From: Ophioceras dolichostomum | Lineage: Eukaryota > Ascomycota > Sordariomycetes > Magnaporthales > Ophioceraceae | Length of the DNA: 41,708 bases | Assembly: GCA_003049485.1 (NCBI GenBank) | Contig: PYST01000340.1 | Location: forward strand, 1-41,708 | Reading direction: 5' to 3' | Shown here: piece after piece, positions 22,055 to 33,336 of the stretch | How the letters are laid out: every line of letters begins with the position of its first letter | Position numbering within the stretch: the first letter of the stretch is position 1 | Position numbers and translations under genes: made by a program | The notes under the pieces: generated by a model | What the model was told of the DNA's origin: nothing | Seen by the model: only the letters and a program-made list of their open reading frames with translations | Databases searched by the model: none

Positions 22055-22542
22055 CATTCTTCAGTTCCGGGGTGGTTAAGCGGAGTAAGGGAAGGAAAGC
22101 GAGAAACACAAGGCACAAGCCACCTGTATGGCATTAATTCCCCGTACGGTTATTCTCAACAGCAATTCTGATATCAGCCTCTCCTTTGATGGTTGCTGTA
22201 TGAACCTACCTACCTTCATAGGTACTACTGCCCTGGTAGATACTTGTAGCACGGTTTCAGAGTGTCATGAATGAACCCAATCCAGTACAAGCAGGCAGCT
22301 GCTGCCCATCCAGCCAACAGGAGAGGAGAACCGCAAAACAGGTCACGTACACCGGCTAACTACTACCACCACTTGACTGCCCACATCAGCAGTTTGTGCA
22401 ACCGACCTTCCTCGTGATATCCCCCCGGCCACCAGCTTTTCTTTTTTCGGTTCGCGTTCTACCTTCAGACGATAAACATGGACACTAGATTAGGCAGGTG
22501 TCTTTTAAAGGATACTGAATAGCTACTATGTTAGATATACCT

Positions 22543-22573
22543 CCCTAGGTAGGTGCCGACCTAGGTACGTAGG
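22543..22573. repeat. TAGGTA palindromic motif cluster
   Basis: CCCTAGGTAGGTG followed by CCGACCTAGGTACGTAGG: two adjacent copies of the CCTAGGT core. Confidence 0.55.
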
Positions 22574-22955
22574 CTGGTAAAAATCGACAGCACAGTCCCA
22601 ACATTGCTAACCAAGAAGATGATGAGGAGAAGAAGAAGAAGGAGCGCCGCTTGGTTTTCAGTCTACGTGCCCGCAAGTTCTCAGGGGTGGATCGATGGTG
22701 GTTGAGTGGATTGTTGGCTGGCTCTTGAGTTGTTAGAAATGTGAGAAGAAAGCAAATTATTTATGAGTACTAGATGAGGGTAGATAGGTAGATAGGCGCC
22801 TAGGAGATATTAAGAAAAAAACAAACGAATGGCTTTTCTGCTTGGAAAAATAGGGGTAGTGGCTGGAAGGAAGCAGTAGCGATGATGTAGGAAAGAGACA
22901 GATTGACTTTGTTTTCTTATAAAAAAAAAGTCTGGAAGGAATCAGAAATAGGTGA

Positions 22956-22973
22956 TAGGTAGGTACCTACCTA
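22956..22973. repeat. perfect 18-bp palindrome TAGGTAGGTACCTACCTA
   Basis: TAGGTAGGTACCTACCTA equals its own reverse complement. It is immediately followed by GGGTAGGTAG. This is the clearest member of the palindrome family dispersed through the intergenic DNA of this window. Confidence 0.85.
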
Positions 22974-23224
22974 GGGTAGGTAGCAGGTAATGAGAATAAA
23001 AAAAGTAGCCCAACAAAAACGTATGCCTAGCGCCTGTCCTAGGTGGGAAGGCCATGTTCAAAGAAAGTCAGAGTGAAGGTAGGATAAGAAGGTGGTTTTG
23101 GAGGAGCTCTCCGGTAAAAGGAAATAGTCGAAAGCAGAGAGAGGTAGGTATAAGGGAAGGGCGGACGTGCCGAAATGGGAGGAGTTGTTTGTCTGTTTGT
23201 TGGTTCACTTCACTTCACTTTACT

Positions 23225-23324
23225 TTACGCCCCCTCCTCCTCCCCCTCCTCCGAGTCCTTCTTCTTCGGACTGGTCCGCCGCCGCTTGTCCCGATGGAGC
23301 CCTCGACTTCGGCCACGGCGTAGG

Positions 23325-23361
<37 letters not shown>

Positions 23362-26300
23362 TCTCGTCTTCGTCGTCATCCCGCTGTGGAAGTATTGGTG
23401 GCAGCAGGGGTGGCAGCAGGGGTGGTAGCGAGGGTAGTAGCGAGGGCGGCAGCGAGGGCGGCAGCGAGGGCGGCAGCGAGGGCGGCTGGCTCTCCCGCTG
23501 GGTGGCGGCGGTGACTGTGCCTGTCGCTGTGGTATTGAGACCAAAGTTCCGAGGTGTGTTCTCAGAGGGAGTGCCGCGGGCTTTCGTCGTCGTCGTGGTT
23601 GCTCCGCGGGAGTTGCGACGAGAGTCGCGGGGAGAGTTGTGATGAGAGCTGTGATGAGAGCTGTGATGAGAGCTGTGGTGGTGGTGCTGAAACAGAGTCT
23701 CCACGGCGGCGGCAGCGTCCGGGGAGCTGGGGCTGAAGGACCTCCTGCCGACCTCGGCGAGGGGGGAGCCTGCCACGCTCGCGTGTGCACTTGTGCTCAG
23801 CTCGATGAGCATCATGGCGGCGCCGTGGTCCTCGGGACTTAGTGGCGTAATAGGACTCGTGGAGGAGGCGGCCTGCGGGCTGTGGTGGGGGCTGTGCGTG
23901 TGGGCTCGGGAGGGGTTGCTTGTCATTGTAGGCCGCGGTCCGACTCCGGCTCCGGCTCCGGCTCCGATGGCGCTGGTGAGTCCGCTGTTGCTGCTGCTAG
24001 CCGCTGGGAGTAGGGGTGGGGGTGAGAATGGCGATGTCGGACTCAGGGGGTGGAGGGGTGTCCGGTTGTGATGGTAATGGTGATGGTGATGGTGGGCTGA
24101 GGGGCTCTCCCTGTCGTAGCTACTGCTTGTGCCCGTGCCTGTGCCCTCGTTGCCACCTCCGTGACGATAGTACAGGCCTGGCGGGCCTGATAAGCCTGAC
24201 AAGCCTGACAAGCCTGGCGGGCCTGAGGATGTCGAGGAGCCGGAATAGGATGGGCCATGACCCGGACCGCTGCTACGGGCGGTGGGGCCGGCTAGCTCGG
24301 CCGGGCCTAGCGGAGGGGGAGGGAGCTGGTAGGGATACTGGTGCAGCCGGTCGTCTTCGAGTGGGAACTCCGAGTGCCGGAGGCTTCTGACTGGGCTGTT
24401 GCCGTGATGGCTCGAGCTTGTGTCGTAAGCCCTGTCCCTGTCGGAGCTAGCGAAGTAAGACGGATGGGGCGGAGGGTCTACGTCGGGGTCGTTCGTTGTG
24501 GAGCGGCGCTTGGTGCCTACCAGCATGGCGCTGACGGGGCTGATGGGGCCGTTGGGACCGCTGGGACCGGCCGAGGCTGGACCAACTCGGGCAGGCGACG
24601 AGTATGGGACACCGCATGGCGCTGCTGGAGGGCGGTTGGTGTGGTGCCAGCGGTCGCTTGGGTCGTACGACATGCGTGGGGACGTGTGTGAGCAAGTGCA
24701 GTGGTGAGGTGCGTAGCCTGGCGATGTGCAGCCAACGCAAATTGAGGAGTGGGCCACCGGAGGCGCGGGTGTGCTCCGAGGGACGGCTCTTGAGGCTCCT
24801 GAGCTGGGATAGCTTTGTGGGATGCCCTGGGAGCCCTGAGAGCCGGTATTCGAGCCGGCATGGGAACCGGTGTAGACGGGCGGAGGATAGAACCGCGCGG
24901 CCTGGTTGTCGTAGTCGAAGCTGCTGGCTATGCCGCGCTCTTTGTCGAAGGGGCTGCTGGGGTTGCTATGGTTGCTGTATCTACTGTGGTTGCTATAGTC
25001 GCTGTGGCTGCTGTGGCTACTGTATATGTTGCGGCCGTGGAGAGGAAAGTCGGGATATGAAGGAGATCCGGGCCTCGATCTGGACGACTCGTAGGTCATT
25101 GGGGCTGACCTCGGGGCCGATCTCGGGGCCGGCCGGGACCCTGGGAGCTGTCGTGTTTGCTGGAGGATCCGGGGCAGCACCGGCAGCTGTGGTCCGCCAG
25201 GAGGCATTGGGTATCTACTTGGTATTCTGCCATCTCCACCGTCGATAAACCGACCCTGGTCCTGGGAGCCCTGCGAGTCTTGGGAGCCCTGGGAGCCCTG
25301 GGAGCTCTGAAAACGATGAGGACCTTGGGAGTAAACCTGGTCGATCGCTGGCTCATCATGGCCGCGAACGTGGTGGGCGCGGTGAACGTAGTCGCCGTCG
25401 TCATCCTCGCCGTCGCCCTCGCCGTCGCTGCCTACACCATCGTTCGGCCTGTTGACCAGGTTGTTGATCTGGGCGGCCAGACGCTCCCCCTTGTGCTGCA
25501 GCTGCACGAGGTCGTTATTGCTGCCCTGAAAGTTGTCGAAGCCGTGGCACACATCGTAGATCACCGTCATCATGCAGACCCATTTTTGGACGAGTTCTGG
25601 GTCGATCTTGGGGATGGTGCCCTTCGAGGTCGGCGGCTGCTCGCACTCCTGGGGGAAGTCAGGCCCGAATATCGGGATGAGGGCCGGCGCGATGTCGCGG
25701 CAGAATTTCTTGCAGAGCTCTTTGGCGCATCCGAAAGCTAGCCAGTATCCTATGTAGATACGGGGCCTTGATTAGCGTCACTGCCGTACTAACCAAGTGT
25801 TTTCGCGGCTGGGACATGGAGGGATGGTGCCGTCGACGTGTAGCGACGTGTCTTGTCTCTTACCCTGAGCAGCGATGGATCCTCCCGTGATGCTGAAAGA
25901 AATGTCTTTGAGCCCCTCGTTCTTCTCCAGGACTTTGGCAGGGGCAGTCTATTTTGTTGCGTCGATGGTGACAAGAGTCAGTTCATTGCCAGCGTTGGCC
26001 TCTTCTCGCTCTCCCATCTCGGTCAGGGGACATTGCGTGGGCATCAGGGGTCTTCTCTCACCTTCTGGTAGCCCAGGGCTTTGAAGAAGTGCGTTACGCG
26101 GACGAGGCCTGTCTGGTGGTCCCACATCACCGTCCACTCCTTACCATCATGGTCGCCGCCAGGACGGCTGAACTTGTACTCGAATACTAAGAGAAGGAGG
26201 CAGGCGTCAGGGACGCCTGTGTGTCAGTTCCTTCTATCACCTTCACAAGTATGACGCGCGCGGGAACGACACTGAAGAAAGAGATGCGAAAGGTGATGGA

Positions 26301-26806
26301 GTGTGATGAAGATCGTTTTTCGCAATACCTTCAAACCCTTTCCGGTGAGTCTTCTCTTCGAAGTCTCTCTTGTCGGTCTTGTAAGGGATCCGGCGGTTCG
26401 ATTTCGCAATGGCGGCAATGTCTCCAGACACGAACCTACGAATGTCCTGGACGGTCCTCAGACTGAGGCCGTCGACGTACGGGGGGAAGAACACCGGCGT
26501 CTTGGGTGGAGAGAAGTAAGTCGAAGCCTCGCCGCCACGGGAGATGCTGGAGAGGTTGGCGTGTTGCGGATGGTCATAGTCATATCCGGCGGAAGAGGAA
26601 GAGGATAGAGGAACATCTCCGGACAAGGGCAGCCCTCGCGGGACGATGTCGTTGGTGCGCGATCGGGAGGACTGCAACTGGTTCCGGTGCAGTTCGTCCA
26701 GACGACTGGTGGCCGCGACGGGAAGGAGCAGCGAGTCCGGCTGCGGCATCTGCTTTTGAGCACCGGCCGCGCCCGGGTTGAGAATCGCTTGGATTGACAT
26801 CGACAT
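23225..26806 (-). CDS. APSES/KilA-N transcription factor, Xbp1-like (4 exons)
   Basis: On the minus strand, exons 26806-26329, 26186-26062, 25948-25864 and 25749-23225 give 1070 aa. Introns are 142, 113 and 114 nt, and all phases agree. The DNA-binding domain spans about residues 120-290. Its blocks include FEVFEYKFSRPG, WTVMWDHQTGLVRVTHFFKA, TAPAKVLEKNEGLKDISF, SITGGSIAAQGYWLAFGCAK and ALIPIFGPDFP. This pattern matches the Xbp1 branch of the fungal APSES family (yeast Xbp1 is a stress-responsive repressor), not StuA or the ankyrin-bearing Swi4/Mbp1. The remaining 780 or so residues are disordered and Ser/Pro/His/Gly/Tyr-rich, with GSQGSQ, SSHH and PSLP tandem repeats, an 11-residue polyglutamine and a basic KRRRTSPKKK patch near the C terminus, likely a nuclear localisation signal. 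A GTG one codon upstream of 26806 is not used as start here. A short uORF overlaps the ATG. Intron 1 has a weaker donor (GTATTG). Confidence 0.88.
23326..23360. repeat. CTG/CAG trinucleotide repeat encoding polyglutamine
   Basis: About eleven CTG units on the plus strand read as CAG on the minus strand and encode the 11-residue polyglutamine near the C terminus of the APSES protein. Being pure CAG, the tract is likely to vary in length between strains. Confidence 0.85.
23399..23485. repeat. 12-nt tandem repeat encoding PSLP units
   Basis: Imperfect 12-nt units of the form GGCAGCGAGGGC on the plus strand encode the repeated PSLP and PPLLP segments of the APSES protein C terminus. The units nearest 23485 are the most regular. 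Confidence 0.7.
23633..23682. repeat. 12-nt tandem repeat encoding SSHH units
   Basis: About four copies of the unit GATGAGAGCTGT on the plus strand encode SSHHSSHHSSHH on the minus strand, within the disordered part of the APSES protein. Confidence 0.75.
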
Positions 26807-26841
26807 CACCGCGTCCAGGATGCCCAGGACATCCAGGGCAT
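26806..26841 (-). promoter_or_regulatory. 11-codon upstream ORF overlapping the APSES start (UGAUG)
   Basis: On the minus strand an ATG at 26841 opens an 11-codon frame, MPWMSWASWTR. Its TGA stop (26808-26806) shares its A with the ATG of the APSES gene (26806-26804), giving TGATG. If the mRNA starts upstream of 26841, ribosomes translating this uORF would terminate exactly at the main start codon, an arrangement associated with termination-reinitiation or repression. That it lies in the transcript is inferred. Confidence 0.55.
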
Positions 26842-29540
26842 CTGCTGAGGGTGGCCAGGGGTGATGGGGGTGATGGTTCAGGGGTTGTTGCTGTGTTGGG
26901 GCTGTTGGTGGTCGTGGTATTGGCGGTCCAAGGGCTGGTCGGTTGGTTGGTTGGCTGTAAGAGGCGAGACGTGACGGAAGTCTGTGTGCCCGAATGTGAC
27001 GAGAGATAGAGAGAGGTTCCCGAAAGCTGCGAAGAAGAAATACGTCCTATGCGAACAGCCGCGTTGTGTGCTTTGACTTTTGACTTTTGAATGTGACTGT
27101 TATTCTGTCTGTGACGGACGGCTGGCGGCTGCAGACTTGCTGTACTCGACCTTGTGACCTTCGGGCGTTGGCCTTGGGGCCGCGTCTGACTTCAGGGTGG
27201 CGTTGTCTCCCTTCGGTCGAGGATCCCAACGAGGAGTGATGGCTACAGTGCAGAAGGGTGAGGGGATGGAAGGCGTGCAGGACAAACGGGGAGAAACCTG
27301 TGCGTGTGCTTTATAGCATTGGCAGACTGGCTAGGTCCTGAGTTGAGCCACCGGTGTGAACGAAACGAGGGAGCCCAGCACAGCACACACGCTCTCTCTG
27401 GTCCTCTCTCATGTGCATGTGTGGGCAAACAAGATGCTCAAATCAAGCAGAAGGGCGGGCAGGGTTTGTGGGGGGATTCCACTTCTATTCTCTTCTCTGA
27501 TAAAGAGAGAAGAAAAGAGGCAACGTTTAAAAGACGGGGCGGGAAGCATGGGATGGAAGAGAGACTAGCGTGATTCGTTTGGGATTTTTGTGCCTTTTGG
27601 TCAACAGGGGCGGGTCGATCTGGGAAGCCACTTAGAAGCCACAAAGTGACATCTAGTGGGCGAACAGCAAAGCAAGCAGAGCAAGCAAAGCAAGCAGAGC
27701 AAGCAAAGCAAGCAGAGCAAGCAAAGCAAGCAGAGCAGGTCACCCACCCACAAGGTGCAGGAGCAGCGAGCCAACGAGCCAGTGAGCCGGCCAGCCGGCC
27801 AGGATCAGGGGAGTAGCTTCTCCGGTGTAAGTACAGGCAGTGATGATAGCGAAGGTATCTGAGCTGTGATGAGGAGTACAGTGTTCTAGAGCGCACTAGT
27901 TCCGTTTCCAGAGATTCGAACCGATGATCGAGGACTAGGCTGGTACGGCGGCCGGGCTGGCTGGCTTGCTGTTCGAGTTAGGTGGGGTAGAGGGAGAGCT
28001 CAGGAAGATAAAACTCTCTGGGAGAAGTGCCGACGAGAGAGATGAATACGTCGCAGATGATGGGGAATGGACGGGACGAGGAGAGTTTGGGGAAGCGTTG
28101 GAAGGGCCGTTCAGTACGAGACGAGACTGGTGCCGCCGGCCTGATCGAGCAATCAACACAACACGTTCGTTCACTCACACCGCACACACGGAGCGAGGAG
28201 CCAAGATGCCGAGCAGCCAAGATACGGAAGTCGTCACGACTCCCTTCATGATCGGTGCCGTTATGAACAGCCCAAGAGACAACATGGGCCGTAGAGTGAA
28301 CCCAAACAATAGTGGAAGCGCCGTGGTCCCAAGAGCTCTCCCGCACCGTAACCGCCCGTGTCCTGAGCGGTCAGCCCCTCCTGTTTCCTGTTTCCTCTAT
28401 CCCGTGACCCGGGCGATGCGACAGAACAACAGGGGACCCTAACGGTTCCGTCCCCAACCGTTCATTACTCCCCGTCCTCAGTCACGGACGCAATCTTGGC
28501 GTTGTCCTGGTTGTCCCGGTTGTCCTGTCGCTGCCCCTTCTGCCACTACTGGCCACTTAGTTGAGTCGTACTGCTCCCACTGCTGTTGCCACTGCTAGCT
28601 GACACTGCTGGTAGACACAGCTGGTAGACACAGCTTGTTGCTATTGATCCCGGCTGCTACCGCCCCAGGACTTTTTTTATATATAAGCCCAACGATGTCG
28701 GCTGTGGTGTGTTGATGAGGATGAGAATAGACGAAAATAAACTGTGGCGGCTTCAGCTGACCCTGCCAGCTCCCTCTTAGCCCTGGCTAGGCTTCTCCCG
28801 ATCTTTGAAATAGCGTAACTGAGACAAGGAAAGGACCGTAGGGAAACGGAAGGGCAGGAGTGTATAGGTACCTTCAGGGAGCTAAGAATAGGGGCGAGGC
28901 CACAGGCTGGCTGGGTGACTGACCGGGCGGGCGACGGAGACTGGGTGACCGAGGCGCTTGCAGCTTGGTGCATAGCATGAGATGCACCTCGCAGTGTTGT
29001 GTTGTGTGGCTGAAAGAAAACAATCTCAGGTGCTAGGTGTAGGTCTGACAAGGATGTGCTAGGTTTGAGGTTGCTTTTGGGAGAGGGGAGGCGTGAGGCA
29101 AGAATGGATGCATCCCATGCTCACTGGTGGGTGGGTAAGTAGCAAGTTTAGGCAGTAAGAGAGACTGGCGAAATGGAATGGACATCGCCCAAACAGGGCA
29201 ATCGGCTTGTTTGGGAGACAGAGGGGGGGCATCACACACGCTAGCACACACGCTCACACACACCTTGGCCGGGAACTTTGACAGAAAGCAAGGCTTGCGG
29301 GTGGCCGCAGGAGGTACAGCTTGGGTTACCAGTGCCCAGGCAGCTCTCCTGATTGCTTCTCTGTCTCTCTGTCTCTCTCAGGGGGGGGGGGGGTGTTGTA
29401 AAACGAAGAAATGGTGCTTCCGCTACGGACAGACCTTAGACGAGAGCAAGCTGGATGACTCGACACACGTGGCCGATTTTGCTTGTACTGTAGCTCCAAC
29501 TGACTGACCGACCGACCGACCGACCAACTAACCTACCTAC
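26842..29540. other. 5' flank/leader of APSES gene and gene-poor DNA
   Basis: The segment upstream of the APSES gene holds no recognisable protein gene. A 61-codon minus-strand frame at 27285-27100 could be another uORF if the leader is long. A plus-strand frame ending at 28442 (ATG near 28206, about 78 codons) has no domain. The stretch carries an 18-nt tandem repeat (27666-27737) and a run of 13 G at 29381-29393. Confidence 0.4.
27666..27737. repeat. 18-nt tandem repeat, four perfect copies
   Basis: The unit AGCAAAGCAAGCAGAGCA occurs four times without change. It also has an inner periodicity of about 9 nt (AGCAAAGCA/AGCAGAGCA). It is open in several frames on both strands, which produces spurious SKQ or CSACFA peptides. 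Confidence 0.9.
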
Positions 29541-29917
29541 CTGCTCGCGGTGCTGGTCATTTTGTTCGGTGTTGTTGTCGAGGCTACTTTGTTGCTGTTG
29601 CCACCTGTGGCGTCCTGCTGCTGCCGCAGATCCCGCACAGCAGCAAGACTGGGACAAGGCAGGCACCGGACGATGCTGAAGGGCTGAAAAAGGAAAAGAG
29701 AGAGGAGAGTGTCGAGTATCCAGAGATTTAGGGATGTATGGATGCAGGCCAAGCCAAGTCAGGCGGTAGAATTACGAGTAGGTATGTGGTACTCACGAGC
29801 AGGGGATACTAAGCGGAACCCAGGTCCCAGGTACCTCAAGCTAGCAGGATGTAATGTCGTTGGGCAGCCTTCTCCTGGTGGGAGAGCTGGAGGATCGTCC
29901 GTGTTTGTCGAGGCCAT
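29541..29917 (-). CDS. weak candidate: two exons of a small spliced gene or leader
   Basis: An ATG at 29917 opens exon 29917-29797 (40 codons, beginning MASTNTDDPPALPPGEG), ending in a GTGAGT donor. A 113-nt intron follows, with a CTGAC branch candidate and a long pyrimidine tract ending TTTTTCAG. Exon 2 (29683-29541) is in phase for 48 further codons and ends at a GTAGGT donor. A third exon could start near 29488 after AGCTACAG and stays open for about 53 codons. The intron looks real, but the peptide is low complexity and matches nothing I recognise. An acceptor-like TTTTTCTGCAG just upstream of the ATG hints at an earlier exon. It may be a non-coding or leader transcript on the same strand as the APSES gene. 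Confidence 0.2.
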
Positions 29918-30880
29918 TCTCTTTCCCTGCAGAAAAAGAGCAGGATAAAGAAAAAGAAAAATGCACCAAGAAGCCTATAGCAGACCTTGCCCACGTCAGG
30001 GCATCCACTTGAGCGCAGATAGACCCCAATCACCTCCAGTGTGTACCCGTCGATTTCTTTGTGCCAGCCTGACTGTTGACTGTCTCGCCGCGCCTCCGCA
30101 GCTCCTAGTACGCCTGACCGTCAGGGACCTAACATCCCAGAATTCACAGAATGGCGGTGACCAGTTTTGCAGGGAGACAAGAGGCGTCCAGCCGTGAACC
30201 AACCCAAAAACTCCAAAAGTTGGAACTGTCGACCAATGAAATAGGGAGAGAGCAGAAAGAAGCAAGGAGCAGAAAAGACCTATTACTCGCCTCTGTGTCT
30301 CTGTGAATGGCGGACGGCTGACAGCGGGCGGACAGGCGGAGGTCTGAGTGATCTGTTCGACTTCCCTGGCTTCCAGGCCGTAGCAGGTGGTAGGTCAGTG
30401 CTCGGTGCTGTTCGAGAAAAGAATCGAGGAGGCCGGGCGAGCGTCGCCCGCCGATAACCTGTCATATCTACCACCTATGTCCTGTAGGAAATACGACAGC
30501 ACTGTCGTGCCTTGCTCCTTGCCCGTTTTTGCTGCCTTGAGAAAGGGCTGCGAACCCCGGAGATTGCAGCTGACATCGCACCAAGCCTTGCTTTTCCCAC
30601 GAGACCGAAGAGCACAAACGTACACCAAATATGGCCGAAGGGGGGCAAGGGACGGTACACAGAAAGGGCCTGTCCTTCCGAGTATCCTTCCCAGTATGGC
30701 AATATGAACGCAGCAGCAACGCTCGGCGCCGACGCCTGCGGTCACAGATGGCCTGTGTTCTCCCGACCCGACCTGGGGGGCTCTGAAAAGACAGGTGGCT
30801 GATCAGAGCATGCCTAGTTTTTGTTGCTCGCTCACACTCAGTTGGGCAGGACAGAACAGAACAGGACCGGGGTTAGAACA

Positions 30881-30930
30881 AAGCACAGCAAAGCACAGCA
30901 AATCACAGCAAAGTGCGGCACAGCGCAGCA
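30881..30930. repeat. 10-nt imperfect tandem repeat (AAGCACAGCA)
   Basis: About five units of AAGCACAGCA with increasing divergence toward the right. Confidence 0.75.
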
Positions 30931-31932
30931 CATCACTCGAGAGGGGGGAGCAAGACTTGACGGGGACAGGTCCCGGGTACATCCTGAGTACGCGTGGACA
31001 GCGCTCTCTGGGAAAACGCTTCTTGGGGGCGGCATTCTCCACGTTTGGGAAAGAAAGGGAGAGAACGCAGAGAACACGGAAGGAAGCAGGAGAAACACAC
31101 GGAGAAAGGAAAATGAGAGGAGCAAATAGCGGTGAAATAAGCAGGAAAAGAGGAAAAAGTAATAAGTTGAGAAATGACAGTCGATAGCGTCGTGATGGCT
31201 GCAAATAGTCCACCTATTTGGAAGAAGATTGGCGCCAGCTGTCGGAGTTGTCAGAGGAGAAGAGGCAGAACAAAGGAAACATCGCCAGCTTGGCAGCCAG
31301 CTGAGCTTCCGGAACAAGCCCCCGCTCTCATGCCTTCCGAGCCGGCCTCTCATAGCTCGTTCGTCCGGGTCGCTCTCCCACTTCCTGGGTTCCAAGCTTT
31401 CCATCCTTTCCACTGACTTTTTCGCTCTTCATCCTACCTCACTCCCTCTCCCTCCTCGAGTCATCCATCCTCTGCTGCGCCCCATGGATAGTAAAATTTG
31501 CACGTCGTTCCAACCGTGATGGGCTCCTGCGGCTTTCCGTCTCGCGATGGGGCGCCGGACACTATCCGCTCCAGTCGGGCAATCAATCAGAGGCAGACTA
31601 ACCCCATGGCCCAAGCGTCCCTCCCATCTTTCACATCCAACCCTAGGCGTTCTTTCTCAACGGACGGACATCAAAGGACGACGGGACCGACGGCTGGGGA
31701 CGGCCGGCTCGGAGATTTTTCTTTTGTAGAAGAAGTCTGTCTGGCTCTTGTGTCTTGTGCCTTGTGGACGGACACTCACTAGTGTCAGGAGCTTAATGGT
31801 AGCTTAACGGTACCTGTTGTCCGGACAAACGACAAGTACTAGGTTGAGGTAGTGACTGAGCGTGTCGTGTCAAGCTCCTCCCAGCTTAGCGATGGCCGGT
31901 TTGGTGCATGAGCAGCAAGCACCAAGCAAACA

Positions 31933-31987
31933 ACAAGCAAGCAACAAGCAAGCAACAAGCAAGCAACAGGCAAGCAACAAGCAAGCA
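31933..31987. repeat. 11-nt tandem repeat (ACAAGCAAGCA), five copies
   Basis: Five consecutive units of ACAAGCAAGCA; the fourth has one A-to-G change. The composition resembles the 18-nt repeat at 27666, both built on AGCAAGCA. Confidence 0.85.
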
Positions 31988-33282
31988 CCGAGCACCAAGC
32001 ACCAAAACAAGACCCAACCGCCCCCTGGCGGTACTCTGTGTTGCCGCCTCGATGTCTCGCCTTCCATCAAGTGGTTCCATCAAGTGGTTCCATCCTGGAA
32101 GGTCCTACGCTCCCGTGTCTCGAATGAGAGGAAGCGACGACTGTCCTAAAGAGGACAGCCCAGCACCACCACATGAAAGAGATGATCTGGGTCTTACGGA
32201 GTACTCGAAGCTGACACGGCTTCGTCCCACGAGAGAGTATGTTGAGAGGGGGGAGGGGAGTCGAAAGAGGTACAGAAAGGGGAGGAGGACGGCAGAAAAT
32301 GACAGGGGAGGGAAACATCAGTGAAGACTTAGTGAAGACAAGGGAAAAAAAGAAAACGGCAAAAAAGGCAGGGGATCATCGGCAAGGGTTTCGGGTAGCG
32401 GGACCGTTGTTTTTGTTGCACGGCATGAGCATGACAGACCGACGAGGGAGGCTTTGTTGGGAAAGAAGGTTGCCGTACTAAGAAAAGCCGACGAAGCCTG
32501 AAAGGGGGTTAAAGAACACCCAAAAAGTGAAGGCCGTGAAGGGTGCGTGAAGAGTTCGTGTTACGTCCATTGCGTCTGCTTATTCCGTACTCTTGCCCGT
32601 TCTTCTTCTTCTTCTTCTTCTTCTCAATACACTTGGTTGTACACAGGTCCGTCGGGAAATTTTCTCGCCACTCGTTTCCTTCCCCTTTGGACCCAATGAC
32701 GGCGCACAGTATGCACGCCTTCTTGCCCTGCGTACGCCACCCGTCGCCGCACAATATGGAGCCGAGAGCACCGCAGACGCCTCTCTGGGGGAGTTCGACG
32801 TCGTACGGGCTCCGCTTCGGCCACGCCTCGCTGCGCTGCGGACCACAAGGGAAAGGCGAAGGAGTCCTTCCACAGGCACCACGGGCACCACGGGCACCAT
32901 GGGTACGTACATGGGCAGGTGCAGCAACGGCGCTGTTGTCAGGGGGAGGGGAGGCAAAAAGATGTTTCCAAAGGCTGGGTGGGCTCCGACTCTCTGCCGC
33001 CCGGGTGCCCGCGCCCCGGATAGTTAGTAAACATCCACATTCATCCCAGCTATGGAGCCACTCTCAAGAAGGGCAAAACTTCCTCCTGCTCTCTGTCTCG
33101 TCTCCTCTCTCTCCCCCTTCGGTCAGCGACCTGCGGACTCACGTGCTCGGCCGACAATGCGGCGCCGGTACTCGTCGAATCGATCGAAGTCCTGCTTTTT
33201 GCCGGGCGTTTTTGCTGTCAACGCCCGGTTGGCGGTCCCAATGAGACTAGATCACATCTATTCGCCTCTTACCTCCCACACG

Positions 33283-33283
<1 letters not shown>

Positions 33284-33332
<49 letters not shown>
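33284..33332. repeat. (CA)n microsatellite
   Basis: About 24 uninterrupted CA dinucleotides in intergenic DNA 1.4 kb upstream of TOP2. Confidence 0.95.

Positions 33333-33336
<4 letters not shown>

Larger units (their letters stand above)
21604..23224. other. intergenic between convergent genes, rich in TAGGTA motifs
   Basis: This 1.6 kb stretch separates the ends of two convergent genes (Cns1-type and the APSES gene), so it should hold both 3' UTRs. It has T and A homopolymers and at least five clusters of the TAGGTA/TACCTA palindrome family. No ORF here is supportable. Confidence 0.55.

Noticed and set aside
27905..27945. GGTTCGAATC-like T-loop on the minus strand
   Set aside because: The flanking five bases do not pair and no tRNA cloverleaf can be drawn.
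32543..33244. 233-codon plus-strand ORF upstream of TOP2
   Set aside because: It includes a Phe run encoded by a TTC/TTT slippage tract and has no recognisable fold; frames overlap on both strands.
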